Positions 32,478 through 42,283 are shown, counted from the first letter of the stretch. The stretch: DNA of 64,000 nucleotides from Paenibacillus sp. JDR-2 (GCF_000023585.1 NC_012914.1:3750001-3814000); one strand, 5' to 3'. The notes: generated by a model from the sequence alone, not told the origin. Made by a program: numbers and translations.

Positions 32478-33521
32478 TTAGAGGATATGGCCAAGTTTTT
32501 GCATGGCGTCATGAACGGCTGCTATAAGTTCTTTCTTTTCCTCGCCTTGAAGGAAGGCTGCTTCAGCGCTATTAACGGTCAGCTGGGCGAGCTCTTCAAT
32601 CGTAAAGCCGCAATGCTCCGCGAGCATCTCGAATTCGAGATTCATCGTAGTGCCGGACACTGTCATGTTATCCGTATTAACCGTAACCAGAAGCCCCTCT
32701 TCAAGGAATCTACGGATCGGATAAGTGTCCCAGCCCGTTACAGCTTTGGTCTGAATATTGCTGACCGGACACATTTCGAGCGGGGTGCGGGTTGTTCTTA
32801 CCAATTCGATGACCGACGGATCCTCGGTAATGCGAACACCATGGCCAATCCGGCGGGCACCTAATCTAGTAATGGATTCCCTTACATTAACCGCGCCGCC
32901 CGCTTCGCCGGCATGAATCGTTATCGGAAGCTCGTAGCGGCTGGCCAGCTCGAACACTTCTTGATGGAGGGCCGGAGGGAATCCCGCTTCGTCGCCAGCC
33001 AGATCGACGGCAACAACGCCTTTTCCGTAATACTCGCGAGCCGCTTCGATAACCTCAAGGTTTCTCTCTACCGAATCATGGCGCATACAGATAACGATGA
33101 CTCTAGCTTTGATTCCGAACATTTGCTCTCCCTTCTGTAATCCGGCAATCGTATGCAGAATCGCCTCGCCTGCCGATAGGCCTTCAAGTGTATGCAGTAG
33201 AGGGGCGAAGCGGACTTCGATATAGAGACAGCCGGAAGCCGCCGCTTGTTCGACAACCTCCTCCGCAATACGTTCAATCGATTCGGCCGTCTGCATAAAT
33301 GGCAGCACAAAACTAAACTTGCTCAAATATTCAACCAGGCTGGTACAGGTCTCGTCAATTTGCATCCATGGCGTGAGATCGCCTTCCGCACCCGCCGGTA
33401 GCGATTTTCCTTGTTCCTTCGCGAGCTCCCGGATAGTATCCGGCTTCACGCTGCCGTCCAAATGCACGTGCAGATCGATCTTAGGGAGCTTTTTCAATTG
33501 TTCAAGTTGTTGTTCATTCAT
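32478..33521 (-). CDS. add: Adenosine deaminase
   Basis: The 347-residue zinc enzyme converts adenosine to inosine. It has PKIDLHVHLDGSVKP (zinc His pair, about residues 13-27), ITIHAGEAGGA (about 201), RRIGHGVRI (about 221) and VTVNTDNMTVSGT (zinc Asp region, about 281). Length is typical. It follows the ureidoglycine aminotransferase gene by about 150 bp on the same strand, which puts nucleoside deamination at the downstream end of the purine cluster. The GGAAGG ribosome site before ATG 33521 is distant (about 13 nt). Confidence 0.93.
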   Translation of the reverse strand: MNEQQLEQLKKLPKIDLHVHLDGSVKPDTIRELAKEQGKSLPAGAEGDLTPWMQIDETCTSLVEYLSKFSFVLPFMQTAESIERIAEEVVEQAAASGCLYIEVRFAPLLHTLEGLSAGEAILHTIAGLQKGEQMFGIKARVIVICMRHDSVERNLEVIEAAREYYGKGVVAVDLAGDEAGFPPALHQEVFELASRYELPITIHAGEAGGAVNVRESITRLGARRIGHGVRITEDPSVIELVRTTRTPLEMCPVSNIQTKAVTGWDTYPIRRFLEEGLLVTVNTDNMTVSGTTMNLEFEMLAEHCGFTIEELAQLTVNSAEAAFLQGEEKKELIAAVHDAMQKLGHIL

Positions 33522-33672
33522 GAGGGGATATACACCTTCCTTCCGGGACGATTATGGATATCGGTAAGTGAAAACGGCATCTCCCTTTCTGCGGCAAGCA
33601 AAAAGGTGGACACCGTTTCTCAAAATATACAAATCGTTCTGCTTTCGAAACTTATGTTGTTCCGTCATTTTA

Positions 33673-34914
33673 CTATGTTTGATCGTAAACATCCAGCGCG
33701 GCCTGCAAGCCCGCTCCGGCATGAAGCTTCGCACCGTGACGGATTAACACGGCCTCTAGCGCGCCTAGCAATTGAAGGACATTTTGCCGGCGGCAGCTAT
33801 AGCCCATTGTACCGATCCGCCATATTTTCCCCTTCAAACTGCCGAAGGAGCTGGCGATTTCGATGCCAAAGGCGTTCAGCAGCATTCCGCGCACGGATTC
33901 TCCGTCGATACCGCCTGGAATCGTAATGCATGTCACTACCGGCAGCTTGCAGGACGGGTCGCCGTACAAAGCAAGGCCCATTGCATCCAGTCCTGTTATA
34001 AGAGCGGATTCGTTCAACCGGTGGCGGGCGAATCGCTCTTCCAGACCTTCCTCCAATACCAGGCGCAGACCCTCGCGCAGCGCATACAGCATGGAGGTCA
34101 TCTCGGTATGATGGTTAAGCCGGGCAGGACTCCAGTAATCCTGCAGCTGGGCGAGATCAAAATAGTTGCTTTGAATGACCGGCCGGCGGACGGAAGTGTT
34201 ATTGAGAGTGGGCTCGTGAGTTGTCCGTAGTCCTCGTTCAATAGACTTGCGGGCGTTAATCTTGGCCGCTGCGATGTCATTGTACGTAATCGGAGCCATC
34301 CCGGAAGGCACGGACAGGCATTTTTGCGTTCCGCCGATGACCGCGTCAATAAACCATTCATCGGTATTAACCGGAACGCCGCCGATCGTTGCGACCGCAT
34401 CAACAACAAAGAGAATGCCAAGCTCGCGGCATGCTTTGCCAATCTCGGCAAGCGGCTGCATCCGCCCTGTCGAGGTTTCCCCGTGAACCATCAGCACAAG
34501 CGCCGGCTTCTCACGGTGAATGGCGCTTATCACGTCCCCAGGATCAAAGACGGTTCCCCATTCCGTCTCGATAAAAGCGACTTCGGCGCCAACCCGCTCC
34601 GCAATTTCGTACAACAGATTGCCGAACCGGCCATAAATCGGAATAAGCACCTTATCCCCCGGCTCGATCAGACTGGTGAGCACCGCTTCAATTCCGGAGC
34701 GGGAGGTTCCGTCTATCGGGAACGCCCAATGATTCGTTGTGCGGAACAGGGAGCGGAGCATTTCCATCGTATCGTTCATGTAAGACGTAAATTCAGGATC
34801 GAATTGACCCAGTATCGGATAAGAGAGCGCACGAAGCACTCTTGGATCCACTTCTACCGGACCAGGGGTCATAATCGTCCGCTCGGATGGGGCTAGTTCG
34901 GCGTATCGTTTCAT
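33673..34914 (-). CDS. pucG: (S)-ureidoglycine--glyoxylate aminotransferase
   Basis: The 413-residue class V PLP aminotransferase matches B. subtilis PucG, which transfers the amino group of ureidoglycine to glyoxylate, giving glycine and oxalurate. Features are MTPGPVEVDPRVL, DGTSRSGIEAVL, VHGETSTGRMQPL, the cofactor Asp in FVVDAVATIGG, and the Schiff-base Lys in GGTQKCLSVPSG (about residue 198). It overlaps the allantoate hydrolase stop by 4 nt. GAGGGG precedes ATG 34914. Confidence 0.92.
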   Translation of the reverse strand: MKRYAELAPSERTIMTPGPVEVDPRVLRALSYPILGQFDPEFTSYMNDTMEMLRSLFRTTNHWAFPIDGTSRSGIEAVLTSLIEPGDKVLIPIYGRFGNLLYEIAERVGAEVAFIETEWGTVFDPGDVISAIHREKPALVLMVHGETSTGRMQPLAEIGKACRELGILFVVDAVATIGGVPVNTDEWFIDAVIGGTQKCLSVPSGMAPITYNDIAAAKINARKSIERGLRTTHEPTLNNTSVRRPVIQSNYFDLAQLQDYWSPARLNHHTEMTSMLYALREGLRLVLEEGLEERFARHRLNESALITGLDAMGLALYGDPSCKLPVVTCITIPGGIDGESVRGMLLNAFGIEIASSFGSLKGKIWRIGTMGYSCRRQNVLQLLGALEAVLIRHGAKLHAGAGLQAALDVYDQT

Positions 34915-36167
34915 GGCAATATCCCCTCGTAAGCTAATTCGTATAGTAAAGCGGCCAAGACGGATACTCCTTCGGCCAGCTCTTCAGGCGATGTATATTC
35001 CAGCGGCGAATGGCTGATGCCGGATTGGCTTGGCACAAACAGCATCGCGGTTGGGCAATGGCTCGTGAACATTTGAGCATCATGCCCCGCACCGCTTACC
35101 ATTCGGCGGTAAGGAAGAGACAAGTCATTGGAGATCCGCTCAAGCTTATCGCTCAGCTCCTTGTTCATCGGCGCAGGCTTTGCTTCCAGCCAAGGGACGA
35201 TCGAGAGCTCGAGTCCCCGCCATTTGGCAATGTCATTAAACTTGGCAATGGCGTTATCGCAGAATTTAGTAATAACGGCTTCATCTATATGACGGACGTC
35301 TACTGTAAAGCTTACTTCACCAGGCACGACATTTGGCGTATTAGGGATGCATTCAATCCGTCCGACCGTAGCAACAAGCGGTTCTCCGCACACAAGAGCA
35401 TCGGCTTCAAGCTGAAGAATCATCTCCGCCGCTCCAACAAGCGTATCATGGCGCATCGGCATTGGCGTTGTACCGGCATGATTCGTTTCCCCTCTCACCG
35501 TTACAACGTAACGGCGCTGCCCGACTATCGCTTCCACGATCCCGATTCGTTTGCGCTGACGCTCCAGGACTGGACCCTGCTCGATATGAATCTCGACAAA
35601 AGCCCCGATGTCTTCCCGCTTGCTTGCATCCTGCTCCGGCTTGCCGAAGCCCGCTGCTTCCATCGCTTCCTGGAGGCTTACGCCGTCCGAATCAAACACG
35701 ATCCCGCCGCTCTGCCAGTCGTAGACGCCGGTCATATTGCCGGAGCCCCAATAGGTGAGCGGAAATCGGCTCCCTTCTTCCTCGCAGAAGGAGACAATCT
35801 CCAGCGTGTTAACCGGCTGACCGTACGTATCCTTCAGATAGGTTACAGCCGCAATTCCAGCCGCTATGCCGTACGCGCCGTCATAGTTGCCCCCGGAACG
35901 TACCGTATCGATATGCGAGCCGGTAAGAATAACCGGCGCCTCCTTGCTGCTTCCCTCAAGCCGGCCAAACAGATTGCCTACCCGGTCGAACTTTACATCC
36001 ATGCCGAGCGATTTCATCTTCTCCGCCAGAAACAGCTGCGCCTGCAGCCATTCGGGCGTATATAACAGCCGCGTAACTCCTCCTTGTTCATCGGCCCCTA
36101 AGGAGGCAAGCTCATCAAGAAGGCGGGAAACAAAAGAGGCCGCTTCTTGTTCCATCGGAATCCTCAT
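34911..36167 (-). CDS. pucF: Allantoate amidohydrolase
   Basis: The 418-residue M20-family metal hydrolase converts allantoate to ureidoglycine and ammonia (then carbon dioxide). It has TGSHIDTVRSGGNYDGAYG (metal His/Asp), SFCEEEGSRFPLTYWGSG (catalytic Glu), HIEQGPVLE, and MVSGAGHDAQM near the end. N-carbamoyl-L-amino acid hydrolase is a close family alternative, but the position in the operon between allantoinase and pucG decides it. AGGAGG lies 8 nt before ATG 36167. Confidence 0.92.
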   Translation of the reverse strand: MRIPMEQEAASFVSRLLDELASLGADEQGGVTRLLYTPEWLQAQLFLAEKMKSLGMDVKFDRVGNLFGRLEGSSKEAPVILTGSHIDTVRSGGNYDGAYGIAAGIAAVTYLKDTYGQPVNTLEIVSFCEEEGSRFPLTYWGSGNMTGVYDWQSGGIVFDSDGVSLQEAMEAAGFGKPEQDASKREDIGAFVEIHIEQGPVLERQRKRIGIVEAIVGQRRYVVTVRGETNHAGTTPMPMRHDTLVGAAEMILQLEADALVCGEPLVATVGRIECIPNTPNVVPGEVSFTVDVRHIDEAVITKFCDNAIAKFNDIAKWRGLELSIVPWLEAKPAPMNKELSDKLERISNDLSLPYRRMVSGAGHDAQMFTSHCPTAMLFVPSQSGISHSPLEYTSPEELAEGVSVLAALLYELAYEGILP

Positions 36168-36182
36168 CGTAACAGCCTCCTG

Positions 36183-37583
36183 TTATGGGGTTTGTTGAGG
36201 CGTATGAACAGGCTTCAGCAACAGTTGACCGTGCTTCACCGGGTTTACGCCTTGTTCATCGGTATAGACCGGAATTCCGCGTACAAGCGTAGCTGTCACC
36301 TTGCAGGCAATTTCCCGACCAAGGTAAGGACTGACTTTATGCCTTTGCCACAATTGATCTTCCGTTAGCGTATAAGTACGGCTTGCATCCACAAGGACAA
36401 GATCCGCATCCGCGCCAACGTCTATTTGACCTTTTTGCGGGTATAGTCCAAACCGTTTCGCAGGTCCTGCAGACAAGAGATCAACCAGCTTGTGCAGCGG
36501 GATTCCTCTCTTTATAAAGCCCTCGTCCAGCATAAGTTCGAGGCTGCTTTGCGCGCCGGCAATACCGCCCCAAGCATCGAAGAAGGAAAGGGATTCATCG
36601 AACTTGAGCTCCGGCGGGCACGGGGAATGATCGGAGGCGATGACATCCAGCTTGCCCTCCGCAAGCAGCCGCCACAACCCTTCCTTCTGCTCTTTACCGC
36701 GAAGAGGCGGTGCGCATTTGGCGGCCGGACCTATATCCGCCATATCCTCATCCGTCAGCAGGAGATAATGCGGACAAGTCTCAACGGTAAGCGGGATGCC
36801 GCGCTTTTTCGCCCGGTCGATCAGCTCCACCGCTTCCACGCTGCTGATATGGACAAAATGGACCTCGCAGCCCGTCTGCTCGGAGAACAGAATTGCTTTA
36901 TTTACCGCCTCCAGCTCGGCGATAACCGGACGGGAAGCTACAAAAGCTCGTGCATCGGTCCGTCCTTCTTGAATGGCTTGTTCCGCCAGTACGGAAGTAA
37001 TGGCGTCGCTCTCCGCATGTAAGGCGACAAAGCCTCCGAGCGCAGCGATCTTCTTCATTCCTTCATATAGCGTTAAGTCGTCTACCTCGCGGAAGCGGCC
37101 TTCGCCTTCTCCGCCCGGATTGGACATAAAGGCTTTGAAGCCGCGGACGCCTTGCGCCGCCAGCTTTTCTAATTGATCAAGCTTACCCGGGACGAGACCG
37201 CCCCAGAACGTATAATCGACGGCCGAGTTTCCTCCGGCTAACTCTCTCTTAAAGGCAAGAGCCTCCGGAGTAACCGTCGGCGGGTTGCCGTTTAGCGGCA
37301 TATCGGCGTAAGTCGTGCAGCCGCCGGCGGCAAGCGCGGAAGAACCGGTTGCAAAGCCTTCCCAATGGCCGAAATTGGGTTCATTGAAATGAACATGCAT
37401 ATCGATCATGCCGGGTAGGACGTATTTGCCCTCGGCATCCAGAATTTCGTCTGCTGCGGAATCTGCCAGCGATTCGGAGACAGTCGCGATTTTTCCGCCG
37501 ATAATCCCAATGTCCAATCGATAAGTACCTTCCGGGAGAACGACCTGCCCGTTTCGGATGATGCGATCGTAAATCTGGTTCAT
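36183..37583 (-). CDS. pucH: Allantoinase
   Basis: The 466-residue amidohydrolase opens the hydantoin ring of allantoin to allantoate. Metal-binding IDMHVHFNEP is near residue 57, the carboxylated Lys lies in GVRGFKAFMSNPGGEGEG (about 148), followed by LHAESD, VHFVHISSVEA and IASDHSPCPPELK (metal Asp, about 315). Length matches AllB/PucH. GGAGG lies about 7 nt before ATG 37583, and the next gene begins 15 nt after its stop. Confidence 0.93.
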   Translation of the reverse strand: MNQIYDRIIRNGQVVLPEGTYRLDIGIIGGKIATVSESLADSAADEILDAEGKYVLPGMIDMHVHFNEPNFGHWEGFATGSSALAAGGCTTYADMPLNGNPPTVTPEALAFKRELAGGNSAVDYTFWGGLVPGKLDQLEKLAAQGVRGFKAFMSNPGGEGEGRFREVDDLTLYEGMKKIAALGGFVALHAESDAITSVLAEQAIQEGRTDARAFVASRPVIAELEAVNKAILFSEQTGCEVHFVHISSVEAVELIDRAKKRGIPLTVETCPHYLLLTDEDMADIGPAAKCAPPLRGKEQKEGLWRLLAEGKLDVIASDHSPCPPELKFDESLSFFDAWGGIAGAQSSLELMLDEGFIKRGIPLHKLVDLLSAGPAKRFGLYPQKGQIDVGADADLVLVDASRTYTLTEDQLWQRHKVSPYLGREIACKVTATLVRGIPVYTDEQGVNPVKHGQLLLKPVHTPQQTP

Positions 37584-37601
37584 CCTGCAGCCTCCTTTTC
37601 T

Positions 37602-37988
37602 TCAGCTTCCGCGGTAGGTGCTGTAGCCGCCGGGAGCGACAAGCAGCGGGATATGATAATGGGAATTAGCATCCGCTACGGAGAATCGGATCGGAATCCG
37701 GTCGAATACCGGATCAGAATCGAGAATATGCCGTCTCTGTTCATCCCTGAAGTAGTCCCCGGCGCAAAAGACGATTTCGTATACGGCCGCCAGCATCTCC
37801 TCGCTGCCTAACAGCGGGGCTTCCAGCCGTCCGTCCTCGTTGGTGGCTGCCGTCCGCAACAAGGTGCGTCCTTCGGGTAACGCGGAGCTTTCGGCTGACT
37901 CGATTAGATAAAGCTCAACCTTGATGCCAACGGCAGGCTTGCCTTTCGACGTGTCCAGCACATGGGTTGTAATGCGTCCGCCGCTCAT
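37602..37988 (-). CDS. pucM: 5-hydroxyisourate hydrolase
   Basis: The 128-residue transthyretin-like protein hydrolyses 5-hydroxyisourate, the urate oxidase product, to OHCU. It starts GRITTHVLDTSKGKPAVGIKVEL and ends with the diagnostic YRGS tetrapeptide. His, Arg and the terminal Ser form the known active site. ATG 37988 is preferred because GGAGAG lies 8 nt upstream; the in-frame GTG at 37997 is too close to the site. Confidence 0.93.
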   Translation of the reverse strand: MSGGRITTHVLDTSKGKPAVGIKVELYLIESAESSALPEGRTLLRTAATNEDGRLEAPLLGSEEMLAAVYEIVFCAGDYFRDEQRRHILDSDPVFDRIPIRFSVADANSHYHIPLLVAPGGYSTYRGS

Positions 37989-37993
37989 CGGCT

Positions 37994-38953
37994 TCACTCT
38001 CCGTCCGTAGTCAGATCTTCTTGCGTCATCGTAAAGCCTTGGAATCCAAACGGCGGGCGAGGCTCGGTATAGACGCCGGCCGGATCATTCTCGGTGTTGT
38101 CCACGATAGTCTCCCAGGTCCGGTTATTCGACTCGAATCGGACTTCGGCGAGCTGCGGGAAGCGGGTTAGCATCCGGCGGCCGACTTGATAGATCAGAAA
38201 CTGAATGGACGGAGACTTCATTTCATGGAAGACGTTATGGGTGATATCCCGGATTTGCTCCGCAGGAACATAACGTCCCAGCCCGGCATCAAGGGCATCG
38301 TCTGCTTGATCATATTTCCAGAAGATGTCCAGGAAGATAAATAGCGGCCGGTCGTAGCTTTCTGGCAGCGTTGTATATTCGTCGCGGACAAAGCCGTAGA
38401 ACGAGCTTCCGCATACCTTGATCAGCTGCAGATCGGTAATGGCGCATTCATGCGATTCAATGATCGGAGCTCCTTCGTTACGAACCAGCTTCATCGAAGC
38501 GCTGGCATGATCGTTATGCGAGCGGCGGTAGACGAGCGGGCTTGGCTCCAGTCCTTCGCCTGCTTGCGAGGTTACCCCCAGCGTATGGAACGGGATACGG
38601 TCCGCGCTCAGCTCCACGGCGTCAATATGAGGGTATCGGTCCATAAACTTCCGGCTGATAAATGCCAATAATCCTTCCGTTGTGCTGCCTTCGTAAGCGG
38701 CCGTGTTGCGCAAAATAAAATTTTTCATCGAATCGGTAGCCACGACAAGCGAGTTGTCGCCTTCGGTAAACGAAGTGAGGAGCTGCTCGCCGCTAACGGC
38801 AAACGTCATGTTATGGGCAAAGATGACATTGCTGTCACCGGTATAGGCGGATTCGGGAACGGCAGCTACGGATAACGGTTTAGCATAAGTGCGGTAAGTA
38901 AGAACGTCGCCTTTTCCATAATAAAGAGTACGACCGCTGCGGAGTTTAAGCAT
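37994..38953 (-). CDS. pucL: Urate oxidase (uricase), stand-alone
   Basis: The 319-residue cofactor-free T-fold enzyme oxidises urate to 5-hydroxyisourate. Visible are YYGKGDVLTYRTYAKPL (catalytic Lys), LVVATDSMKNFILRNTAAYEGSTTE (catalytic Thr and substrate Asn region) and DIFWKYDQADDALDAG. In B. subtilis PucL this domain is fused behind OHCU decarboxylase. Here the two are separate genes 15 nt apart. ATG 38953 fits the GAAGGG site; the TTG at 38962 does not. Confidence 0.92.
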   Translation of the reverse strand: MLKLRSGRTLYYGKGDVLTYRTYAKPLSVAAVPESAYTGDSNVIFAHNMTFAVSGEQLLTSFTEGDNSLVVATDSMKNFILRNTAAYEGSTTEGLLAFISRKFMDRYPHIDAVELSADRIPFHTLGVTSQAGEGLEPSPLVYRRSHNDHASASMKLVRNEGAPIIESHECAITDLQLIKVCGSSFYGFVRDEYTTLPESYDRPLFIFLDIFWKYDQADDALDAGLGRYVPAEQIRDITHNVFHEMKSPSIQFLIYQVGRRMLTRFPQLAEVRFESNNRTWETIVDNTENDPAGVYTEPRPPFGFQGFTMTQEDLTTDGE

Positions 38954-38968
38954 GAATACCAATCCCTT

Positions 38969-39469
38969 CTATTCTGTAATAAGATCCTGCAACCGGAATT
39001 TCGTAATGCGGGCGATTTGCCATAAGGCCTCGTCGGCCTCTTCTTCAAAGCTGTTGCCGATTCTAGCTTCCATTGCGGCTAAAATATCGGATTTATCCTT
39101 GCCGCGGACGGCCAGGATAAACGGAAAGCCAAACTTGCCGGTATATTCGCGGTTGCTTGCCGTAAATACCTCGAACTCTTCCGGCGTCAGCCTGTCGAGC
39201 CCCGCTCCCTGCTGCTCCTTCGTCGAATAATCGCCAATCTTGATTCGGGTAGCCAGATCGGGATGCTCGCTGAACAGCTTAAGCTTAGTCTCGTCCGAAG
39301 AATGTACGACAACCTTCACCATGGCGTCATGCAGCTCGTCGACCGATCGGAAGGGGCGGGCAGCAAAGGCGGATTCGGCAACCCAAGGCGAATGCTCGAA
39401 GATAGCGCCCAGCGCTTCGATAAAAGATTCTTTCGGCATTTCGTTAATCGCTGATAGATTCAGATTCAT
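38969..39469 (-). CDS. uraD: OHCU decarboxylase
   Basis: The 166-residue enzyme decarboxylates 2-oxo-4-hydroxy-4-carboxy-5-ureidoimidazoline to (S)-allantoin. Features are the MPKESFIEALGAIFEHSPWVAE start, LKLFSEHPDLATRI with the catalytic His, LDRLTPEEFEVFTASNREYTGKFGFPF and a C-terminal helix. It overlaps the pucE stop by 26 nt, and GGAGGAAGG lies before ATG 39469. It corresponds to the N-terminal domain of fused PucL. Confidence 0.93.
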   Translation of the reverse strand: MNLNLSAINEMPKESFIEALGAIFEHSPWVAESAFAARPFRSVDELHDAMVKVVVHSSDETKLKLFSEHPDLATRIKIGDYSTKEQQGAGLDRLTPEEFEVFTASNREYTGKFGFPFILAVRGKDKSDILAAMEARIGNSFEEEADEALWQIARITKFRLQDLITE

Positions 39470-39977
39470 AGGCTTCCTTCCTCCACTCTATCGCCTTTTG
39501 TACGGCTCTCTTAATGCCTCCGTAGCCGGTGCACCGGCATATGTTCCCGGATAACGCTTCTTCGATCTCAAGCGAGGTCGGATCCGGATTATGATCGAGC
39601 AGCGCCTTGACCGATATAATCATTCCCGGCGTGCAGTAACCGCATTGGAATCCGCCCTCTTCGAGAAAAGCTCTCTGGATCGGGTCGATGCCGCCGGCTG
39701 CCGCCGAAATTCCTTCAATGGTTGTGATAGATTTGCCCGAGCATTGATAAGCCATCGTAAGACAAGAGTTAACGGGAACGCCGCCCACCATAACCATGCA
39801 GGCGCCGCATCGGCCGATTTCGCAGGAACGCTTTGTCCCCGTCATCGCCAGGTCATCGCGCAGCACATGAAGCAGCCGCTTGGCCGGCGGTACGTTCAAG
39901 CTGAATTCATGACCGTTAATCGTACACGGGATCGAGCTTGCCGCAAGCGGTGTAACCGGCTTTGCCGAATCCTTCAT
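39444..39977 (-). CDS. pucE: Xanthine dehydrogenase 2Fe-2S subunit
   Basis: The 177-residue iron-sulphur subunit carries two 2Fe-2S clusters. The plant-ferredoxin type is CEIGRCGACMVMVGG followed by SCLT, and the second uses CGYCTPGMI and ICRCTGYGG. It passes electrons from the molybdenum site to FAD. Its ATG overlaps the pucD stop by 4 nt (ATGA) and its 3' end overlaps uraD by 26 nt, so translation is tightly coupled. The extra N-terminus of about 15 residues is Pro/Ala-rich. Confidence 0.95.
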   Translation of the reverse strand: MKDSAKPVTPLAASSIPCTINGHEFSLNVPPAKRLLHVLRDDLAMTGTKRSCEIGRCGACMVMVGGVPVNSCLTMAYQCSGKSITTIEGISAAAGGIDPIQRAFLEEGGFQCGYCTPGMIISVKALLDHNPDPTSLEIEEALSGNICRCTGYGGIKRAVQKAIEWRKEAYESESISD

Positions 39978-42283
39978 TCTCCGCTCACCGCCTTGTCTAG
40001 GAATGGTTCAAAAGATTGCGCGAGCAGCAGCTCCGTATCTATCGGAAGTTTTGTCACCCGAACGCCAATGGCGTCATAGATAGCTGCGGCGATTGCCGGT
40101 GCAATCGTTACCGATCCTACCTCGCCAATGCCGCGGGGGCCGTAATTGTCTTCTTCCGGCAGCTCTTCAATCGGATGAACGTCAATCGTTCCGCGATGCT
40201 CCGCTATCGTTGGCACCAGGTACGTATCCAGATTTTTCGTCAAATATTGACCGCCGCTCATAACCGCGTCTTCCGTCAGGGCGAAGCCGATGGCCATGCT
40301 GCTGCCGCCCTCGATCTGCCCAAGAAAGCCTTGCGGGTTGATCACCGGTCCGGCTGCTACCGCATGGTATTGATGCAGCACCCGGACCCGGCCGGTCAGC
40401 TGGTTCACTTCAACTTTTACGGCAACCGCGGAGTACGTATATAGAAAATGGGCGCCTACCTTTTGCGTTGCGGAGGTAGGAAAATGAAATTGCGTTGCGC
40501 TGGTGATCGGTTCCCCGCAAGCTGCCGCTATTGCCCGATAGGTCATGAGGCATTCCGCACCGGGAGGCTCGGAGCTTGCTTCAATGGCGTAAACGCCGCC
40601 TTCTCCAAACCTCAGCTGGCTTGCGGGAAGCTGCAAGAAATCCGCGGCTTTGCCAAGAACCGCTTCTTCGAACAGCGGACGCAAATTTTGCAGCGACTTC
40701 CACATCATGCTAGTTGCGCGCGATGCGGTGGTTGATCCGCTGTCCGGCACGACATCCGTATCGCCGATAACGATTCGGATATCCTCGGACGCGAAGCCGA
40801 ACTGCTCTATCAGCATTTGCTCAAGAGAAGCGATCAAGCCTTGCCCGAATTCCTCGTAACCGAATACCGCTTCAATCTTGCCGTCCGCGGCGAGCGTCAA
40901 TCGCCCGCCGGCCGGATCGGGTATCCCGAAGCCAAGTCCCGCTCCATGCATCGTAAATGCCGCGCCGATTCCCGTTCGGATCCATGGTTCGTCTTGGTCT
41001 GCCTTGGCCGCCGGATTGCTGCGCTCCTGCCATATCGGGCTGGAAGTCATTGCGGCCGAAACCTGTTTCGCGCCTTCCGTCATAGCGATCGGCTGATCGT
41101 ACGGACCAGGATCATCGGCCCTGCGCATATTCCGAAGCCTGAGCTCCCAGGGATCTATTCCAAGCTTTTCCGCCAGCCGGTCGAACTGTCCTTCCAGGGC
41201 AAATATCGCCTGATTGCCGCCAAACCCCCGAAATTCGCCTGACATTCCGTTGTTCGTGTAGACCGAGAAGCCCTCCACGTCCAGATGCTCGTACCGGTAA
41301 GGACCAATCACATGCTCCACCGCGAAGTTAAGCACTTCAGCGCCAAGGGTGGCGTAAGGACCCGTATCCGCGACAATTCGGACTTGGTGGGCAATTAGCC
41401 TGCCGTTTTCGTCTACGCCGGTCTTCATCGTTATTTTCATCGGATGCCGCTTGAGACCGGCCCGTACCGATTCCCACCTGGAGTTATGGAGCTTAACCGG
41501 GCGTTTGGTTATCCGTGAGAGCAGCGCTCCGTAAGGCTGAACGTTAAGCTCGTCTTTTCCGCCGAAGGATCCGCCGATCGGGCTGGAAACGATTCGAATC
41601 TCGCTTTGCGGAATCGCTAGAATGCGAGCCAGCTGCATGCGGTCCATAAAGCCATGTTGCGTTGGCGAATAAACGGTAAGCCTTCCGTCCTCTCCCGGGA
41701 GAAACAGTCCGCCTTCGGTCTCCATGTACGTATGCATTTGCCTCGGCGTATAATAGGTTTCTTCTACGACGTAGGCGCAGCTCTCAAAGCCTGCAGCTAC
41801 GTCGCCGCGCTGGAATCCGTTCCGGTGAAGCAGATTGCCTTGCGGATGAAGCTGCGGTGCCTCGTCCGTAAGCGCATATTCCGCATCCTCCACAATCGGC
41901 AGCGGCTCGTAGTCGACTTCGATTAACCGAAGCGCATGCTCCGCAATCTCAAGGGTATCGGCAGCTACGGCCGCAACCGCATCTCCGACATACCGCACTC
42001 GGTCCTCGCAAAGAACAGGCTGATCGGGATGAGCGATTCCAAACCGGTTAAGCCCCGGTACGTCTTTATGGGTAATGACGGCATGCACGCCATCCAAAGC
42101 CGCGGCATGCTCGGTTCGAATAGCCGTAATCCGCGCATGCGCGTGAGGACTGCGCAGTACGCGGCCAATCAGCATATCCGGTGCGGTCATATCGGTCAAA
42201 TAAGCCAGCTTCCCGGTTACTTTATCAGGCCCGTCGGGACGAACTCGCCAGCGAGCCCCGCTTCCTTTTCTGTTCAAGAGCAT
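39974..42283 (-). CDS. pucD: Xanthine dehydrogenase molybdenum-binding subunit
   Basis: The 769-residue catalytic subunit hydroxylates hypoxanthine and xanthine to urate using the molybdopterin cofactor. It has the aldehyde oxidase/XDH a/b hammerhead (LTDMTAPDMLIGRVLRSPHAHA), GGSFGGKDE, GEFRGFGGNQ, GYEEFGQGL, TTASRATSMM, and GPRGIGEVGS with the catalytic Glu near the C-terminus. Length matches PucD. It starts 59 nt after the pucC stop. Confidence 0.95.
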   Translation of the reverse strand: MLLNRKGSGARWRVRPDGPDKVTGKLAYLTDMTAPDMLIGRVLRSPHAHARITAIRTEHAAALDGVHAVITHKDVPGLNRFGIAHPDQPVLCEDRVRYVGDAVAAVAADTLEIAEHALRLIEVDYEPLPIVEDAEYALTDEAPQLHPQGNLLHRNGFQRGDVAAGFESCAYVVEETYYTPRQMHTYMETEGGLFLPGEDGRLTVYSPTQHGFMDRMQLARILAIPQSEIRIVSSPIGGSFGGKDELNVQPYGALLSRITKRPVKLHNSRWESVRAGLKRHPMKITMKTGVDENGRLIAHQVRIVADTGPYATLGAEVLNFAVEHVIGPYRYEHLDVEGFSVYTNNGMSGEFRGFGGNQAIFALEGQFDRLAEKLGIDPWELRLRNMRRADDPGPYDQPIAMTEGAKQVSAAMTSSPIWQERSNPAAKADQDEPWIRTGIGAAFTMHGAGLGFGIPDPAGGRLTLAADGKIEAVFGYEEFGQGLIASLEQMLIEQFGFASEDIRIVIGDTDVVPDSGSTTASRATSMMWKSLQNLRPLFEEAVLGKAADFLQLPASQLRFGEGGVYAIEASSEPPGAECLMTYRAIAAACGEPITSATQFHFPTSATQKVGAHFLYTYSAVAVKVEVNQLTGRVRVLHQYHAVAAGPVINPQGFLGQIEGGSSMAIGFALTEDAVMSGGQYLTKNLDTYLVPTIAEHRGTIDVHPIEELPEEDNYGPRGIGEVGSVTIAPAIAAAIYDAIGVRVTKLPIDTELLLAQSFEPFLDKAVSGE

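Noticed and set aside
35010..36065. 351-codon plus-strand open frame opposite allantoate amidohydrolase
   Set aside because: It is antisense to a gene with full M20 motifs, has no site upstream, and its composition is rich in Arg and Cys typical of shadows.
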